Source of the DNA: an uncultured Collinsella sp.
GTDB taxonomy: Bacteria > Actinomycetota > Coriobacteriia > Coriobacteriales > Coriobacteriaceae
Assembly (NCBI GenBank): GCA_937925715.1
Contig: CALAMG010000009.1
Location: forward strand, 49,721-113,720
Length of the DNA: 64,000 nt
Direction of reading: 5' to 3'
Translations under genes and position numbers: made by a program
Notes under the pieces: generated by a model
Database searches by the model: none
The model's input: only the letters and a program-made list of their open reading frames with translations
Told to the model about the DNA's origin: nothing
Part shown: positions 17,357-26,067 of the stretch, piece after piece
How the letters are laid out: each line of letters opens with the position of its first letter
Position numbering within the stretch: position 1 is the first letter of the stretch

Positions 17357-18349
17357 ATGGATTCGAATCTCAAACAGCTGCTCTATACGCATACCGAGAC
17401 CGAAGAGTGGCATCGCACACATCCGGGAGAGCTCAGCCCGCGATATAACAGGGTGGAAACCACAACCATTAACGGCGAAGAGGTCTATCTGTTTGATTGG
17501 AAAGAAACTCTCGACGAAAACCCCGTGGGTCTTATCAAGGAGTCGCGCTTTACCGATATTCCTCCTCATATCAATCGGGATATGGAGCTTAACTACGTGT
17601 ACGACGGCGTCTGCACGTTTATCGTCAACGGACGGCGACTACTCCTTAAAAAGGGCGACGTGCTCATTTGCAACACCGGCGTAGTCAGAAGCGTTCCATA
17701 CGTTAAGGGCGAGCATGATATCGTCATTTCGATCGTCTTCAAAAAAGAAATGTTCGATTCGTTGTTCCTGAGCCAGCTACCCGGCGCGTCACCATTAACG
17801 AATCTTCTATTTGATTTTGTGTCCAAAAACCGCGAGGCCCGAAAATATCTCATTCTTCCAGAGGAATACGCCCGACATGCGCGACGCCTCATCGAGATGC
17901 TCTTTATCGAATATCACTTTAAAGATGCCTATTCCAATGAACTCATGAGGCACCTCGCCGTCAGCCTATTCCTTGTTCTCATTCGAGGACTGTACCGACG
18001 CTCCGCAACTGATAACCAGGCGATCATGTCGGACGAACGCATCGTGTCGATTCTGAATCATATTGAGCGAAGCTACGGCGACTGCACACTCGAAAGCATT
18101 GCGAGCGATACGGGTTATAGCACCAGCTATCTCAGCAGCTTGATCAAGCAAAAAACCGGCAAAACGTTTTCGCAAATCAAGCTCAACCAGCAGCTCACAG
18201 AGGCGGCATATCTTCTCAATAACACCGAGCGCAGCGTGCAGTATGTAGCCCGAAAAGTCGGCATCTCCAACATGTCATTCTTTTACTCAAAATTCAAAGA
18301 AGCATTCGGCGAAACGCCAGGTGCGTTCAAGACGCATCGGTCTAATTAA
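17357..18349 (+). CDS. AraC family regulator of the beta-glucoside operon
   Basis: A 330-residue protein with a cupin-like N-terminal sensor domain (HINRDMELNYVYDGVCTFIV, LKKGDVLICNTGV) and a C-terminal double helix-turn-helix of about 100 residues (LESIASDTGYSTSYLSSLIK; VQYVARKVGISNMSFFYSKF). It is divergent from the GH1-PTS operon, so local control of that operon is the simplest reading. The ligand is not known. The codon and base composition is more AT-rich than in neighbouring genes. Confidence 0.93.
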   Translation: MDSNLKQLLYTHTETEEWHRTHPGELSPRYNRVETTTINGEEVYLFDWKETLDENPVGLIKESRFTDIPPHINRDMELNYVYDGVCTFIVNGRRLLLKKGDVLICNTGVVRSVPYVKGEHDIVISIVFKKEMFDSLFLSQLPGASPLTNLLFDFVSKNREARKYLILPEEYARHARRLIEMLFIEYHFKDAYSNELMRHLAVSLFLVLIRGLYRRSATDNQAIMSDERIVSILNHIERSYGDCTLESIASDTGYSTSYLSSLIKQKTGKTFSQIKLNQQLTEAAYLLNNTERSVQYVARKVGISNMSFFYSKFKEAFGETPGAFKTHRSN

Positions 18350-18357
18350 AGGCGTTA

Positions 18358-19272
18358 TTACTCAGACCGATCAGCTTCGCGCGACACGGGAATGCACAAT
18401 CGAAGCAGCGAGTGCATCGCCTCTACCAGCACAAAGCCGGCGATGGCAACCGTGACCACCACGTCGAACGGCGTGTTCACAAACCAGAGCAACGTCATGA
18501 GATACGACCCGGCATTAAAGGCAAAGTGCAGCAGGATCGTGTAGCGGAGCTTTCCGGTCGTCACGAGCACCCAACCAAAGATGAGGCCGGCGGCACCCGC
18601 GTAGCAACCCTGCACCCAATTCATGTGCATAAAACCGAAGATTGCCGCCTGCAGCACAATCACCGCGGCAATACCCCACGTACTTGGGGCCGCCCAGGGC
18701 ACCATGGCGCCGTCCTGCGCGCTCGCACGACGCCGGCGCTTCCAAAGTGGGCGGCACTGCGGATTAAACGCTCGGAGCGAAAACTCAAAAATAATGCCGC
18801 GCACCAGCAGCTCTTCACAAAATGGGGCGCCGAGCACCGTAGTCAGGACGGCGAGATAGCTGGTGTCGCCCATGCCTGTTTCCTCGACAAGCTCGCTGTA
18901 GTCGGCCGCGGCCTCGGGCAACAGCGACAGCGCGGCGTCGGTCACGTAGCCAACGACCACCTGCAGGGCAAGGCCAATCACGACAACGCAAGCGATGCGC
19001 TTCCATGCAGCACTTGCTCCCCCGCCGAGCGGACGTTCACCTTGCCGGCGCGCCATGAAGGAGCGGGGCCACAGATAACGCCACCACAGCAGCGCCATCA
19101 AAAACGACGCCGTCTGAGCGGCAGCCTGGAACCATTGGATATCGAGATTGTCGATCGGATAGCCCGTCAGCACCGATACGGCATCGAGAACTGAAAACAG
19201 AACCACGCTCAGGGCTATATCGGCAGCAACAACGCCAAAACAGGCAAGCGCCCAAATCATCGCATTGAGCAT
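18358..19272 (-). CDS. CPBP family intramembrane glutamic endopeptidase
   Basis: A 304-residue membrane protein with about seven hydrophobic segments. The three Abi/CPBP motifs are present: FCEELLVRG (EExxxR), a FGFMHMNW motif with the FxxxH histidine, and LLHFAFN. The family is related to CAAX prenyl protease 2 (Rce1), and bacterial members are linked to peptide maturation or self-immunity, but the substrate here is unknown. The start at 19272 has GGAGG five bases upstream. It is convergent with the AraC-type gene with only eight bases between stops. Confidence 0.9.
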   Translation of the reverse strand: MLNAMIWALACFGVVAADIALSVVLFSVLDAVSVLTGYPIDNLDIQWFQAAAQTASFLMALLWWRYLWPRSFMARRQGERPLGGGASAAWKRIACVVVIGLALQVVVGYVTDAALSLLPEAAADYSELVEETGMGDTSYLAVLTTVLGAPFCEELLVRGIIFEFSLRAFNPQCRPLWKRRRRASAQDGAMVPWAAPSTWGIAAVIVLQAAIFGFMHMNWVQGCYAGAAGLIFGWVLVTTGKLRYTILLHFAFNAGSYLMTLLWFVNTPFDVVVTVAIAGFVLVEAMHSLLRLCIPVSREADRSE

Positions 19273-19290
19273 GCCAACCTCCTCCCGACG

Positions 19291-19340
19291 ACTAGTCATT
19301 GGGGACGTTCTTCAACGACTAGCTGTTGGGGACACTCTTT
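19291..19340. repeat. GGGGACGTTCTT/GGGGACACTC dispersed repeat
   Basis: CATTGGGGACGTTCTT followed by TTGGGGACACTCTTT. The same two blocks occur, reversed, at 46480-46553 and, degenerate, at 30779-30815. This copy forms the 3' end of the antitoxin-like reading frame. Confidence 0.7.
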
Positions 19341-19517
19341 GCCAAAGGCCCCGTTGGGCGAGATGTCAAACGGGAAGGTGCCGCAGCGATTGAACGCGGC
19401 GATAAACATGCGGATGGCGTTGGACGGCGTGGTGCCCACGAGCTGGGTTGCCGCCGCGAAGGCTGCCTTCTCCTCGGGCAAGACCTTCGCGACTACGGGG
19501 GTCATGTGTTCTGCCAT
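19296..19517 (-). CDS. RelB/DinJ-type antitoxin-like protein, orphan
   Basis: A 73-residue protein. EEKAAFAAATQLVGTTPSNAIRMFIAAFNRCGTFPFDI fits, in parts, the ribbon-helix-helix antitoxin pattern of RelB/DinJ (a helix followed by xxAIxMFxxxxxxxGxxPF). The rest of the C-terminus (ECPQQLVVEERPQ) is encoded by a GGGGAC-type repeat at 19291-19340, so the natural end may have been replaced. No RelE/YafQ-type toxin gene follows; the next gene downstream is the CPBP protease. The ATG follows AAGGAAG. It may be a relic or act in trans. Confidence 0.65.
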   Translation of the reverse strand: MAEHMTPVVAKVLPEEKAAFAAATQLVGTTPSNAIRMFIAAFNRCGTFPFDISPNGAFGKECPQQLVVEERPQ

Positions 19518-19690
19518 GGCGCTTCCTTTTTGAAACGACGGTAGTGCGGATAGATGCGGGCCACGCGGCTGGGCGACGGGCTGTGAAGGCAACCCGATTG
19601 GCCCGCATCCGGAGTTTGTTTCTGCGGCGTTGGTATTACTTGGTATTCCTAAGTATTACCCCGCAGATAGAATACCACACCAGACCCCGT

Positions 19691-19716
19691 GGGGACGGAG
19701 GAAAATGGATCATTTT
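19691..19716. repeat. Half copy of the GGGGACGGAGGAAAA repeat
   Basis: GGGGACGGAGGAAAATGGAT matches one arm of the palindrome at 3833-3920 with a single change. It lies just past the stop of the ABC transporter gene. Confidence 0.6.
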
Positions 19717-19732
19717 GTTGCTGAGTTAGTTT

Positions 19733-21109
19733 TTAGAGCGTGATGATATCCGAGATATCGAGGGCCTGAGCGTCGGCGGCATCGTGCGTGGCAAGCAGGA
19801 GCATGCGGCCGTCGAGCAGGTCGAGCACAGCTTCGGCGCATGCGTCGCGCGCAGCGGTATCTAAACCGGTAAAAGGCTCATCCAGAATGACGGCGCCGCC
19901 CGGGCACAGCAGGGCGCGGGCGATCTCGACGCGACGGCGCTGCCCGCCCGAAAGCTCGGCCACGCGCGAATGCACGTCGATTCCCGGCACCAACCGGCGC
20001 AGCAAGGCCGCAGCGCTCGAAGCATCCACGCGCGCATCGGCACACACCAGCACGTTATCCAAAGCCGAGCTGCCCTCTACCAAGCGTGCATCCTGAAACA
20101 CCATCGAGCACGGCGCGCACTCCCCCGCTGCCAATGAAAGCAGCGTCGACTTGCCCATGCCCGAAGCGCCCATCACACAGATACGCCCACCCGCAGGCAC
20201 GTTGAGCTCCAGACCGTCGAGCGCCGGAGCCCAGGGCGCGCGATCGCCCACGGCAAGCGCAAGCTCCGCCGCAGCGCTATCGCTCGCAGCCCCCGCACGC
20301 CCGCGCAATCCATGCCCATGCGCCCGCACGGCCACGCGCCACGCCGCGGGTCCCGAAACCCGCAGCAGCCACACCAGCACGCGCTCACAAGCCCACGAGG
20401 CGGCAACGACCAGCACGGTCCACGCCAGCAGATCAGCCGTCTCAATCAAAAGCTTCGCCTGATAGATGCGCTCACCCACGGTGCCCACCGCCATGCCGAT
20501 CAGCTCCGCCGCCACGCCGGCCTTCCAGCTCATGCCGATCACAGCGCGGGCGCACGAAAGCACAAACGGCAGGACTTCGCGCCAGGTGTGAGCGCAAAAC
20601 AGTCGCCAGCCCCGCGCGCCATGCAGGCGAAACATCTGCTCCAGCGTTTTATTCACCTGAGCCAGCCCCTCGGCCAGCGAAAAATACACGCCCGGCAGCG
20701 CCATCAAAAAGACCGCCGCGATGCTCACGCGCGCCGACCCCAGCCAAATGAGCAGCAGGACCACCACGCAGGCGACCGGCGTCGCCTTTACAAACGACAG
20801 TGCCGGAGCCACCAGGTGCGCAAACGTCCGCGAACGTGACGAAATCCCGGCAAGCACGCCACCACACACCGCGGCAAGCGCCAGCCCGCCCAGTATTCGC
20901 GCGCCCGAGCCCGCCAAAATCGTCCAGGTGCCGCCATCGCACACCAGGCGCAGCAGCGCCAAGGCAACAGCACCCGGCCCCGGCAAGATCAGCGGCTGCG
21001 CTACCAACGCCGCCACCAGCATCCACGCGGCAAGCCAAAAGGCGGCGACGGCACCCGCTGCCGCCACCGCCTTCATACGCTCTGTCATGTGTCGAGCAAA
21101 CGCACGCAC
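19733..21109 (-). CDS. Fused ABC permease-ATPase (SsuC/SsuB-type)
   Basis: A 458-residue single-chain transporter. Residues 1-245 form a five- or six-segment permease of the SsuC/TauC type, with the EAA-like loop FRLHGARGWRLFCAHTWREVLP. Residues 275-458 are a compact ATPase: Walker A GASGMGKST, Q-loop VFQDARL, signature ELSGGQRRRVEIARAL, Walker B AVILDEP and H-loop ATHD. Family members usually have the two domains on separate genes. The gap between Walker A and the Q-loop is unusually short. GTG start, four bases after the solute-binding gene stop with GGAG seven bases upstream. The partner is that lipoprotein. Confidence 0.87.
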   Translation of the reverse strand: MRAFARHMTERMKAVAAAGAVAAFWLAAWMLVAALVAQPLILPGPGAVALALLRLVCDGGTWTILAGSGARILGGLALAAVCGGVLAGISSRSRTFAHLVAPALSFVKATPVACVVVLLLIWLGSARVSIAAVFLMALPGVYFSLAEGLAQVNKTLEQMFRLHGARGWRLFCAHTWREVLPFVLSCARAVIGMSWKAGVAAELIGMAVGTVGERIYQAKLLIETADLLAWTVLVVAASWACERVLVWLLRVSGPAAWRVAVRAHGHGLRGRAGAASDSAAAELALAVGDRAPWAPALDGLELNVPAGGRICVMGASGMGKSTLLSLAAGECAPCSMVFQDARLVEGSSALDNVLVCADARVDASSAAALLRRLVPGIDVHSRVAELSGGQRRRVEIARALLCPGGAVILDEPFTGLDTAARDACAEAVLDLLDGRMLLLATHDAADAQALDISDIITL

Positions 21110-21112
21110 GGG

Positions 21113-22171
21113 CTACTCCATGTAGTAGAAATCGTCAGCCGGGAGCTTGCCACCCACGGCGCTCGCGTCCGCATCGGCCAGCACCTGCAGGTACCCACCG
21201 AGCGCCGCCTTCATATCCTTCCCCGTCTGGCACACGAGCATGCACCCGGGAATCGCCTTTTCGGCGATCTTGGCGTTGTCCACGATGCCGGCATCGACCA
21301 CGGCCTGCGCCCAGTCTGCCGGCGCCGCATTGACAGCCTCAACGCTCGCCGCATGGCAACTCAAGAACTCCGCCACGGCCTCGGGATGCTCCTCGGCAAA
21401 CGCACGGCGCACCACGGTCACACCCGTCAGCAAGCGCGAGCCCGTGTCACCTGCCAGCTCGTCCCACACATCGGTCAGGCTCACCGGCGCCGACAGCCTG
21501 CCTTCGCTCTTTGCGATGGCAGCGGTCTTGAACGGCTCCGGCAGCACGCCCACGGCGGACGGGTCGGCAAGCAGGGCCGACAGCACCTCGGTGGGCTCGC
21601 TCTTAAACTCGAGCGTCACCTGGCCGGTCAGGCCCGCGCGCTCCAGCAGGAAGTTCATGACGTACTCTGGCGTGGTGCCCTTGCCCGTCATGTAGACGGT
21701 ATGGCCCGCCAGATCGCCAAACGAAGTAACGTCCGCGTTACCCGTCACCACGTTCAGCACGCCCAGCGTGTTGATGTCGATGACCTGCACCGCGCCCTCG
21801 GTCTTGTTGTAGAGCACGCTCGCCACGTTGGCCGGCACCAGGGCAATGTCGATATCGCCTTGAATGACCTTGGGCACAATCTCGTCGGCGGCGGTGTTGA
21901 TCGCAAAGTCGAACTCATTGTCCGTCTCGCCATCGGCAGCCTGGTCCATAAACTGCACCAGGCCAATCGAGGTCGGCCCCTTGAGCGAGGCGACGTGCAC
22001 CTCGACCGACTCGGCAGCAGAACTGCCCGCAGCAGACCCGGCAGCCGAGTCCGCGGCGGACCCGGCACCGGCGGCCCCGCCGCCACAGCCCGCGAGCGCA
22101 AGCGACAGTGCACCCGCGGCAAGCGCCGAGGCAAACCCCCGGCGCGACACCTCAACATCAAACGCGTGCAT
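21113..22171 (-). CDS. ABC transporter solute-binding lipoprotein (SsuA/NMT1-like)
   Basis: A 352-residue secreted lipoprotein. After SRRGF (a Tat-like RR) the signal peptide ends in a lipobox LALAGC, followed by a long G/A/S linker. The mature part has the ligand-binding fold of SsuA/TauA/ThiY proteins (GPTSIGLVQFMDQA, IDIALVPANVASVLYNK, SFGDLAGHTVYMTGKGTTPEYVMNFLL). The ATG lies just after the hydrogenase stop and the ABC gene follows by three bases, so all are co-transcribed. Substrate unknown; the family binds sulphonates, thiamine precursors and similar small molecules. Confidence 0.88.
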   Translation of the reverse strand: MHAFDVEVSRRGFASALAAGALSLALAGCGGGAAGAGSAADSAAGSAAGSSAAESVEVHVASLKGPTSIGLVQFMDQAADGETDNEFDFAINTAADEIVPKVIQGDIDIALVPANVASVLYNKTEGAVQVIDINTLGVLNVVTGNADVTSFGDLAGHTVYMTGKGTTPEYVMNFLLERAGLTGQVTLEFKSEPTEVLSALLADPSAVGVLPEPFKTAAIAKSEGRLSAPVSLTDVWDELAGDTGSRLLTGVTVVRRAFAEEHPEAVAEFLSCHAASVEAVNAAPADWAQAVVDAGIVDNAKIAEKAIPGCMLVCQTGKDMKAALGGYLQVLADADASAVGGKLPADDFYYME

Positions 22172-22173
22172 CG

Positions 22174-23985
22174 CTAGCACGTCCCCTCGTTAGGCATCGT
22201 CCAAGCGTGATGGTCGGTATGCAGCAACTCCTCGGCCAGCGGCGAGAGCGGCTCGTCCAAGAACTCGCGGTAGCACGCCTGGACATCGGGATTCTCGTGC
22301 GAGAAGCGAATGTCCGCAGCGGCATCCAGGCCCCACAGCACCTGACCGCGCTCGGCTGCCAGCTCGCAGCCGTCGTGGATGGGCTGACCGCCGCCGCCGA
22401 CGCAGCCGCCCGGGCACGCCATGACCTCAACGAAGTCATAGTTCACGCGGCCGTCGCGAATCGCGTCGAGCAGGCGGGCGGCGTTGCCCAGCCCGTGTGC
22501 CACGGCGACGCGCACCTTGGTGCCATCGATATCGGCCACGGCCTCCTTCCAGCCGTCCAGGCCGCGCACATCGGTAAAGAAGTCCGCGTCGGGGTTCTTG
22601 CCCGTCACCAGGTAATAGGCCGAGCGCACGGCGGCCTCCATCACACCGCCCGTGGCGCCAAAGATCACACCCGCACCCGTGCCAAAGCCCAGCGGCGTAT
22701 CGAGCGGCTCCTCGACCAGCGTATCCACGCTCACGTGGCTCGCGCGGATCATGCGCACCATCTCGCGCACCGTCAGCGCAACGTCCACGTCGGGCGTGCC
22801 GTCCTCGCCCACCATGCTCGGCAGCGCGCACTCGGCCTTCTTGGCCGTGCACGGCATAACGGACACCACAAACAGGCGCTCGGGCTCCACGCCCAGCACC
22901 TTGGCGTAGTAGGTCTTGGCGATGGCGCCGAACATCTGCTGCGGCGACTTTGACGTGGAGAGCCTGTCGACAAACTCGGGGTAACGTGCCTTCACAAAGC
23001 GTACCCAGCCCGGGCAGCAGCTCGTGAACATGGGCCAGCCGCGGCTGTCACCCTCGCCCTTGGCGGCCTTACCCAGGCGCTCGAGCAGCTCGGAGCCCTC
23101 CTCCATAATGGTGAGATCGGCCGAGAAGTCGGTGTCGAACACGTACTCAAAGCCCACGCGGCGCAGCGCACAGGCCAGGCGCTCGACGGTGGCCTCCTCG
23201 CGCGGAATGCCGAGCTCCTCGCCCCAGGCGCTACGCACGGCCGGCGCAATCTGCACCAGCACGATCTTGTCGGGATCGGCGATGGCATCGAACACGGTCT
23301 CGGTATCGTCACGCTCGCGCAGGGCGCCCGTCGGGCAATGCGTGATGCACTGGCCGCACGCGACGCAATCGGTCTTGCCGATCGGCGCACGCCCGCGGGT
23401 GCCCACGGCGGTATGCGTGGCGCGGTTGGTCAGATCCCAAATCCCTAAGCCCTGCACGCTCTCGCACACCTTGATGCAACGCATGCATTTAATGCACTTG
23501 TCGTTATCGCGGATGATGGGGAAATCGAAGTCCCAGCCCTCGCGTGCCAGGTGCTGCTCGTACGGCAGATAGAAGATGCCCAGGTCGTTGGCGATGGTCT
23601 GCAGGTTGCAGTTACCACTGCGCACGCAGCTCGTACAGCGCGAGTCGTGTTGGGACAGTAGCAGCTGCACGTTGGTGCGACGCGCCTCGCGGGCCTCGGG
23701 GCTGTTGGTGTGGACCACCATGCCGTCGAGCACGTAGTTGTTGCAGGCGGCAACCAGCTGGTCGCAGCCCTCAACCTCGACCACGCACGCGCGGCAGCCG
23801 CCGATCTCGTTTAGATCGCGCAGGTAGCACAGGGTGGGAATCTGGATACCGACGGACTTGGCCGCGTCCAGGATCGTGGTGTGCTCGGGCACCACGACCT
23901 CGCAATTATCGATAGTGAGCTTGACCATGTTGAGTGCTCCGCTTTCGGTGTTGTCGCTGACAGTGGGGTTGTTGGGCTCTACCAT
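22174..23985 (-). CDS. [FeFe] hydrogenase, catalytic subunit
   Basis: A 603-residue group A [FeFe] hydrogenase. The N-terminus carries a 2Fe-2S domain (CYLRDLNEIGGCRAC), a His-Cys 4Fe-4S site (HDSRCTSCVRSGNC) and two 4Fe-4S clusters (CIKCMRCIKVC; CVACGQCITHCPTG). The H-cluster motifs are L1 TSCCPGW near residue 323, L2 MPCTAKKAE near 378 and L3 ACPGGCVGGGGQP near 526, and all are intact. The ATG at 23985 overlaps the upstream flavoprotein stop (ATGGTAG) and follows GGAGGGAGG. It probably takes electrons from NAD(P)H through that flavoprotein and releases hydrogen in fermentation. Maturation genes hydEFG are not in the window. Confidence 0.96.
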   Translation of the reverse strand: MVEPNNPTVSDNTESGALNMVKLTIDNCEVVVPEHTTILDAAKSVGIQIPTLCYLRDLNEIGGCRACVVEVEGCDQLVAACNNYVLDGMVVHTNSPEAREARRTNVQLLLSQHDSRCTSCVRSGNCNLQTIANDLGIFYLPYEQHLAREGWDFDFPIIRDNDKCIKCMRCIKVCESVQGLGIWDLTNRATHTAVGTRGRAPIGKTDCVACGQCITHCPTGALRERDDTETVFDAIADPDKIVLVQIAPAVRSAWGEELGIPREEATVERLACALRRVGFEYVFDTDFSADLTIMEEGSELLERLGKAAKGEGDSRGWPMFTSCCPGWVRFVKARYPEFVDRLSTSKSPQQMFGAIAKTYYAKVLGVEPERLFVVSVMPCTAKKAECALPSMVGEDGTPDVDVALTVREMVRMIRASHVSVDTLVEEPLDTPLGFGTGAGVIFGATGGVMEAAVRSAYYLVTGKNPDADFFTDVRGLDGWKEAVADIDGTKVRVAVAHGLGNAARLLDAIRDGRVNYDFVEVMACPGGCVGGGGQPIHDGCELAAERGQVLWGLDAAADIRFSHENPDVQACYREFLDEPLSPLAEELLHTDHHAWTMPNEGTC

Positions 23986-25811
23986 TCCAGGTTCCTCCCT
24001 CCGCGGAACGCGCCAAAGCCAAAGTGGTCGCAACGCAGGCAGCGGCTTGCCTCCTGGCGTGCCTCCTCCTCGGTGAGGCCCTGCTCGACCAGATTCCAAT
24101 CGTGGATGCGCTCGCCGGCCTCGCGCTCGCCCAGCTCGCAGCGGCCGCACTCGTGCTTGCCCTTAAACTGCACGGTCGGCAGCTCCACGTCGAGCTTTAT
24201 CTTGTGGTCAAAGCCCAGGTAGCGGTCGATGTTTGCCGAAGCAACGCGACCGGCGTTGATCGCCCGGATGACGGTGGCGGGACCGGTCTGGCAGTCACCG
24301 CCGCTAAAGAGGCCATCGAAGTCGGGCACGGCGCCATCCGAATCGGTGACGATGCGACCCCACTTGCAGGCGATGCCCATGTCCTCAAACGGCTTGGAAT
24401 CGATGTCCTGGCCAATGGCCACAAACACGCGCTCGCAGGGAATGACGCGCTCGGGCGTGGCTGCGGCACGCGGGGCCGGACGTCCACGGCGGGGCTCGCC
24501 GATAATCTGCGGCTGCACGCGCAGGCCACTCACGCGACCGTCCTCGCCCGTCTCGATAGCGAGCGGTGCGGTGAGCTCCAGAACCTCGCACCCCTCGGCC
24601 TGGGCGCCGGCGATCTCGGCATCCTGGGCCGTCATGTCGCAGATGCGGCGGCGGTAGACGATGCTCACCTTTTCGGCACCGCAACGCACGGCAGAGCGCG
24701 CCACGTCCATGGCCACATTGCCGCCGCCGATGACGCACACGCGCTGGCCGCTCAGGTCGGGCAGTTCGTCGTCGCCGATGGCACGCAGCATCTTGACGGC
24801 CGACTCCACGCCGGGCGCCTCTTCGCCCGGAAGGCCGAGCTTCTTATCGCTGTGGGCGCCAATGGCTAGGTAGACGGCATCGAACTCGTCGCGCAGGCGG
24901 GCAAGCTCCTCGCCGTTGACGGAGTGGTCGAGTTCCACGTCGATGCCGGCGCTCAAGATCCAGTCGATCTCGGCCTGCAGGCGCTCGCGCGGCAGGCGGT
25001 AGCTGGGGATGCCGTAGCGCAACATGCCGCCCAAGTGATGACGCTGCTCAAAGATCGTCACCTTATGGCCCATCACGGCCAGATAGTAGGCACAGGAAAG
25101 GCCGGCCGGGCCGCCGCCGATCACGGCAATGCGCTTGCCGGTGTTGTCGGCCACGCTGGGCTTGTAATCGTTGAGGTCGCTGTGCTCAACGGCAAAACGC
25201 TTGAGGGCGAGGATGTTCATGGGATCGTCGACCATGCCGCGACGGCAGTGCATCTCGCAGGGATGCTCGCACACCAAACCGCAGACGAGCGGCAGCGGGT
25301 TGTTCTTGCGGATGACCTTGACGGCATCGGCATAGCGGCCGGCCTCGACCAACGAAATGTAACCGGGAATGTCGACGTGCGCCGGGCAGCCCGAGACGCA
25401 CGGGACGCGGGCCTCGCGGTCAAAGCCACAGGAGTGCTCGCGGATATGGTGCTCAAAATCATCGCGGAAACCGCGGATGGCGGTGAGTGCCATGGCGCCG
25501 GCCTCGTAGCCGATGGCGCAGTCGCTCGAAAGGTAGATGGTGCGGGCCGTGCGCTCAATCAAGTTGAGCGTGGACTCGTCGGCGCGGCCCTCGAGCACAT
25601 CGGCGAGCAGGTCGCTCAGCGCGCTCAGGCCCACGCGGCAGGGCGTGCACTTGCCGCAGCTCTGGGTGGAGCACAGGTTGACGAGCGCCGCCGTAAACTC
25701 GACGGGGCACGGGGCGAGCGAGCTCACCGCCAGACGACGTCCGAGTGCATCGTGCAGGTCGTCCATGACGGCCTGAGCGTGGCTGCGTTCCATTACGTGC
25801 AGTCGAGCCAT
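23979..25811 (-). CDS. NuoF-type iron-sulphur / GltD-type flavoprotein fusion, hydrogenase partner
   Basis: A 610-residue oxidoreductase. Residues 30-120 match the C-terminal 4Fe-4S domain of NuoF (SCGKCTPCRVGL). They are followed by the GltD-type N-terminal cluster domain (CVSGCPAHVDIPGYI, VCGLVCEHPCEMHCRRG), an FAD site (VIGGGPAGLSCAYYLA), an NADPH site (VIGGGNVAMDVARSA) and a final CGRC...CLRC pair. The FMN/NADH domain of NuoF is absent. It overlaps the hydrogenase gene by seven bases, so a stable complex is likely. It probably passes electrons from NAD(P)H to the hydrogenase; bifurcation is possible but not shown. ATG after GAGAGGGG. Confidence 0.9.
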   Translation of the reverse strand: MARLHVMERSHAQAVMDDLHDALGRRLAVSSLAPCPVEFTAALVNLCSTQSCGKCTPCRVGLSALSDLLADVLEGRADESTLNLIERTARTIYLSSDCAIGYEAGAMALTAIRGFRDDFEHHIREHSCGFDREARVPCVSGCPAHVDIPGYISLVEAGRYADAVKVIRKNNPLPLVCGLVCEHPCEMHCRRGMVDDPMNILALKRFAVEHSDLNDYKPSVADNTGKRIAVIGGGPAGLSCAYYLAVMGHKVTIFEQRHHLGGMLRYGIPSYRLPRERLQAEIDWILSAGIDVELDHSVNGEELARLRDEFDAVYLAIGAHSDKKLGLPGEEAPGVESAVKMLRAIGDDELPDLSGQRVCVIGGGNVAMDVARSAVRCGAEKVSIVYRRRICDMTAQDAEIAGAQAEGCEVLELTAPLAIETGEDGRVSGLRVQPQIIGEPRRGRPAPRAAATPERVIPCERVFVAIGQDIDSKPFEDMGIACKWGRIVTDSDGAVPDFDGLFSGGDCQTGPATVIRAINAGRVASANIDRYLGFDHKIKLDVELPTVQFKGKHECGRCELGEREAGERIHDWNLVEQGLTEEEARQEASRCLRCDHFGFGAFRGGRNLEW

Positions 25812-25997
25812 AAGATCCCCTCTCACATGGCAGCCCGGAGGCGAGGCCGGGCGAAATTGCTACACGCACAACACTGACCTAAAAAGTTGTGAGGTCTCCA
25901 TACGGTTCGGCAGGCGGTATAAAATGTCACCCTCAGCGGTGAAATAGAACATTACCGCAGATAAATGCCATATTTGATAAAACGCGTTACCAAACGA

Positions 25998-26035
25998 CAA
26001 TGCCCCGCCCACGCAATCACGTGGGCGGGGCATTG
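25998..26035. terminator. Hairpin terminator after the alpha-glucoside operon
   Basis: CAATGCCCCGCCCACG and CGTGGGCGGGGCATTG form a perfect 16-bp stem. The T run on the minus side is poor (TCGTTTGG), but the position 33 bases past the GH4 stop fits a terminator. Confidence 0.8.
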
Positions 26036-26067
26036 CTTCAGGCATGCGGCCAGCGACCCTGTTGCTT

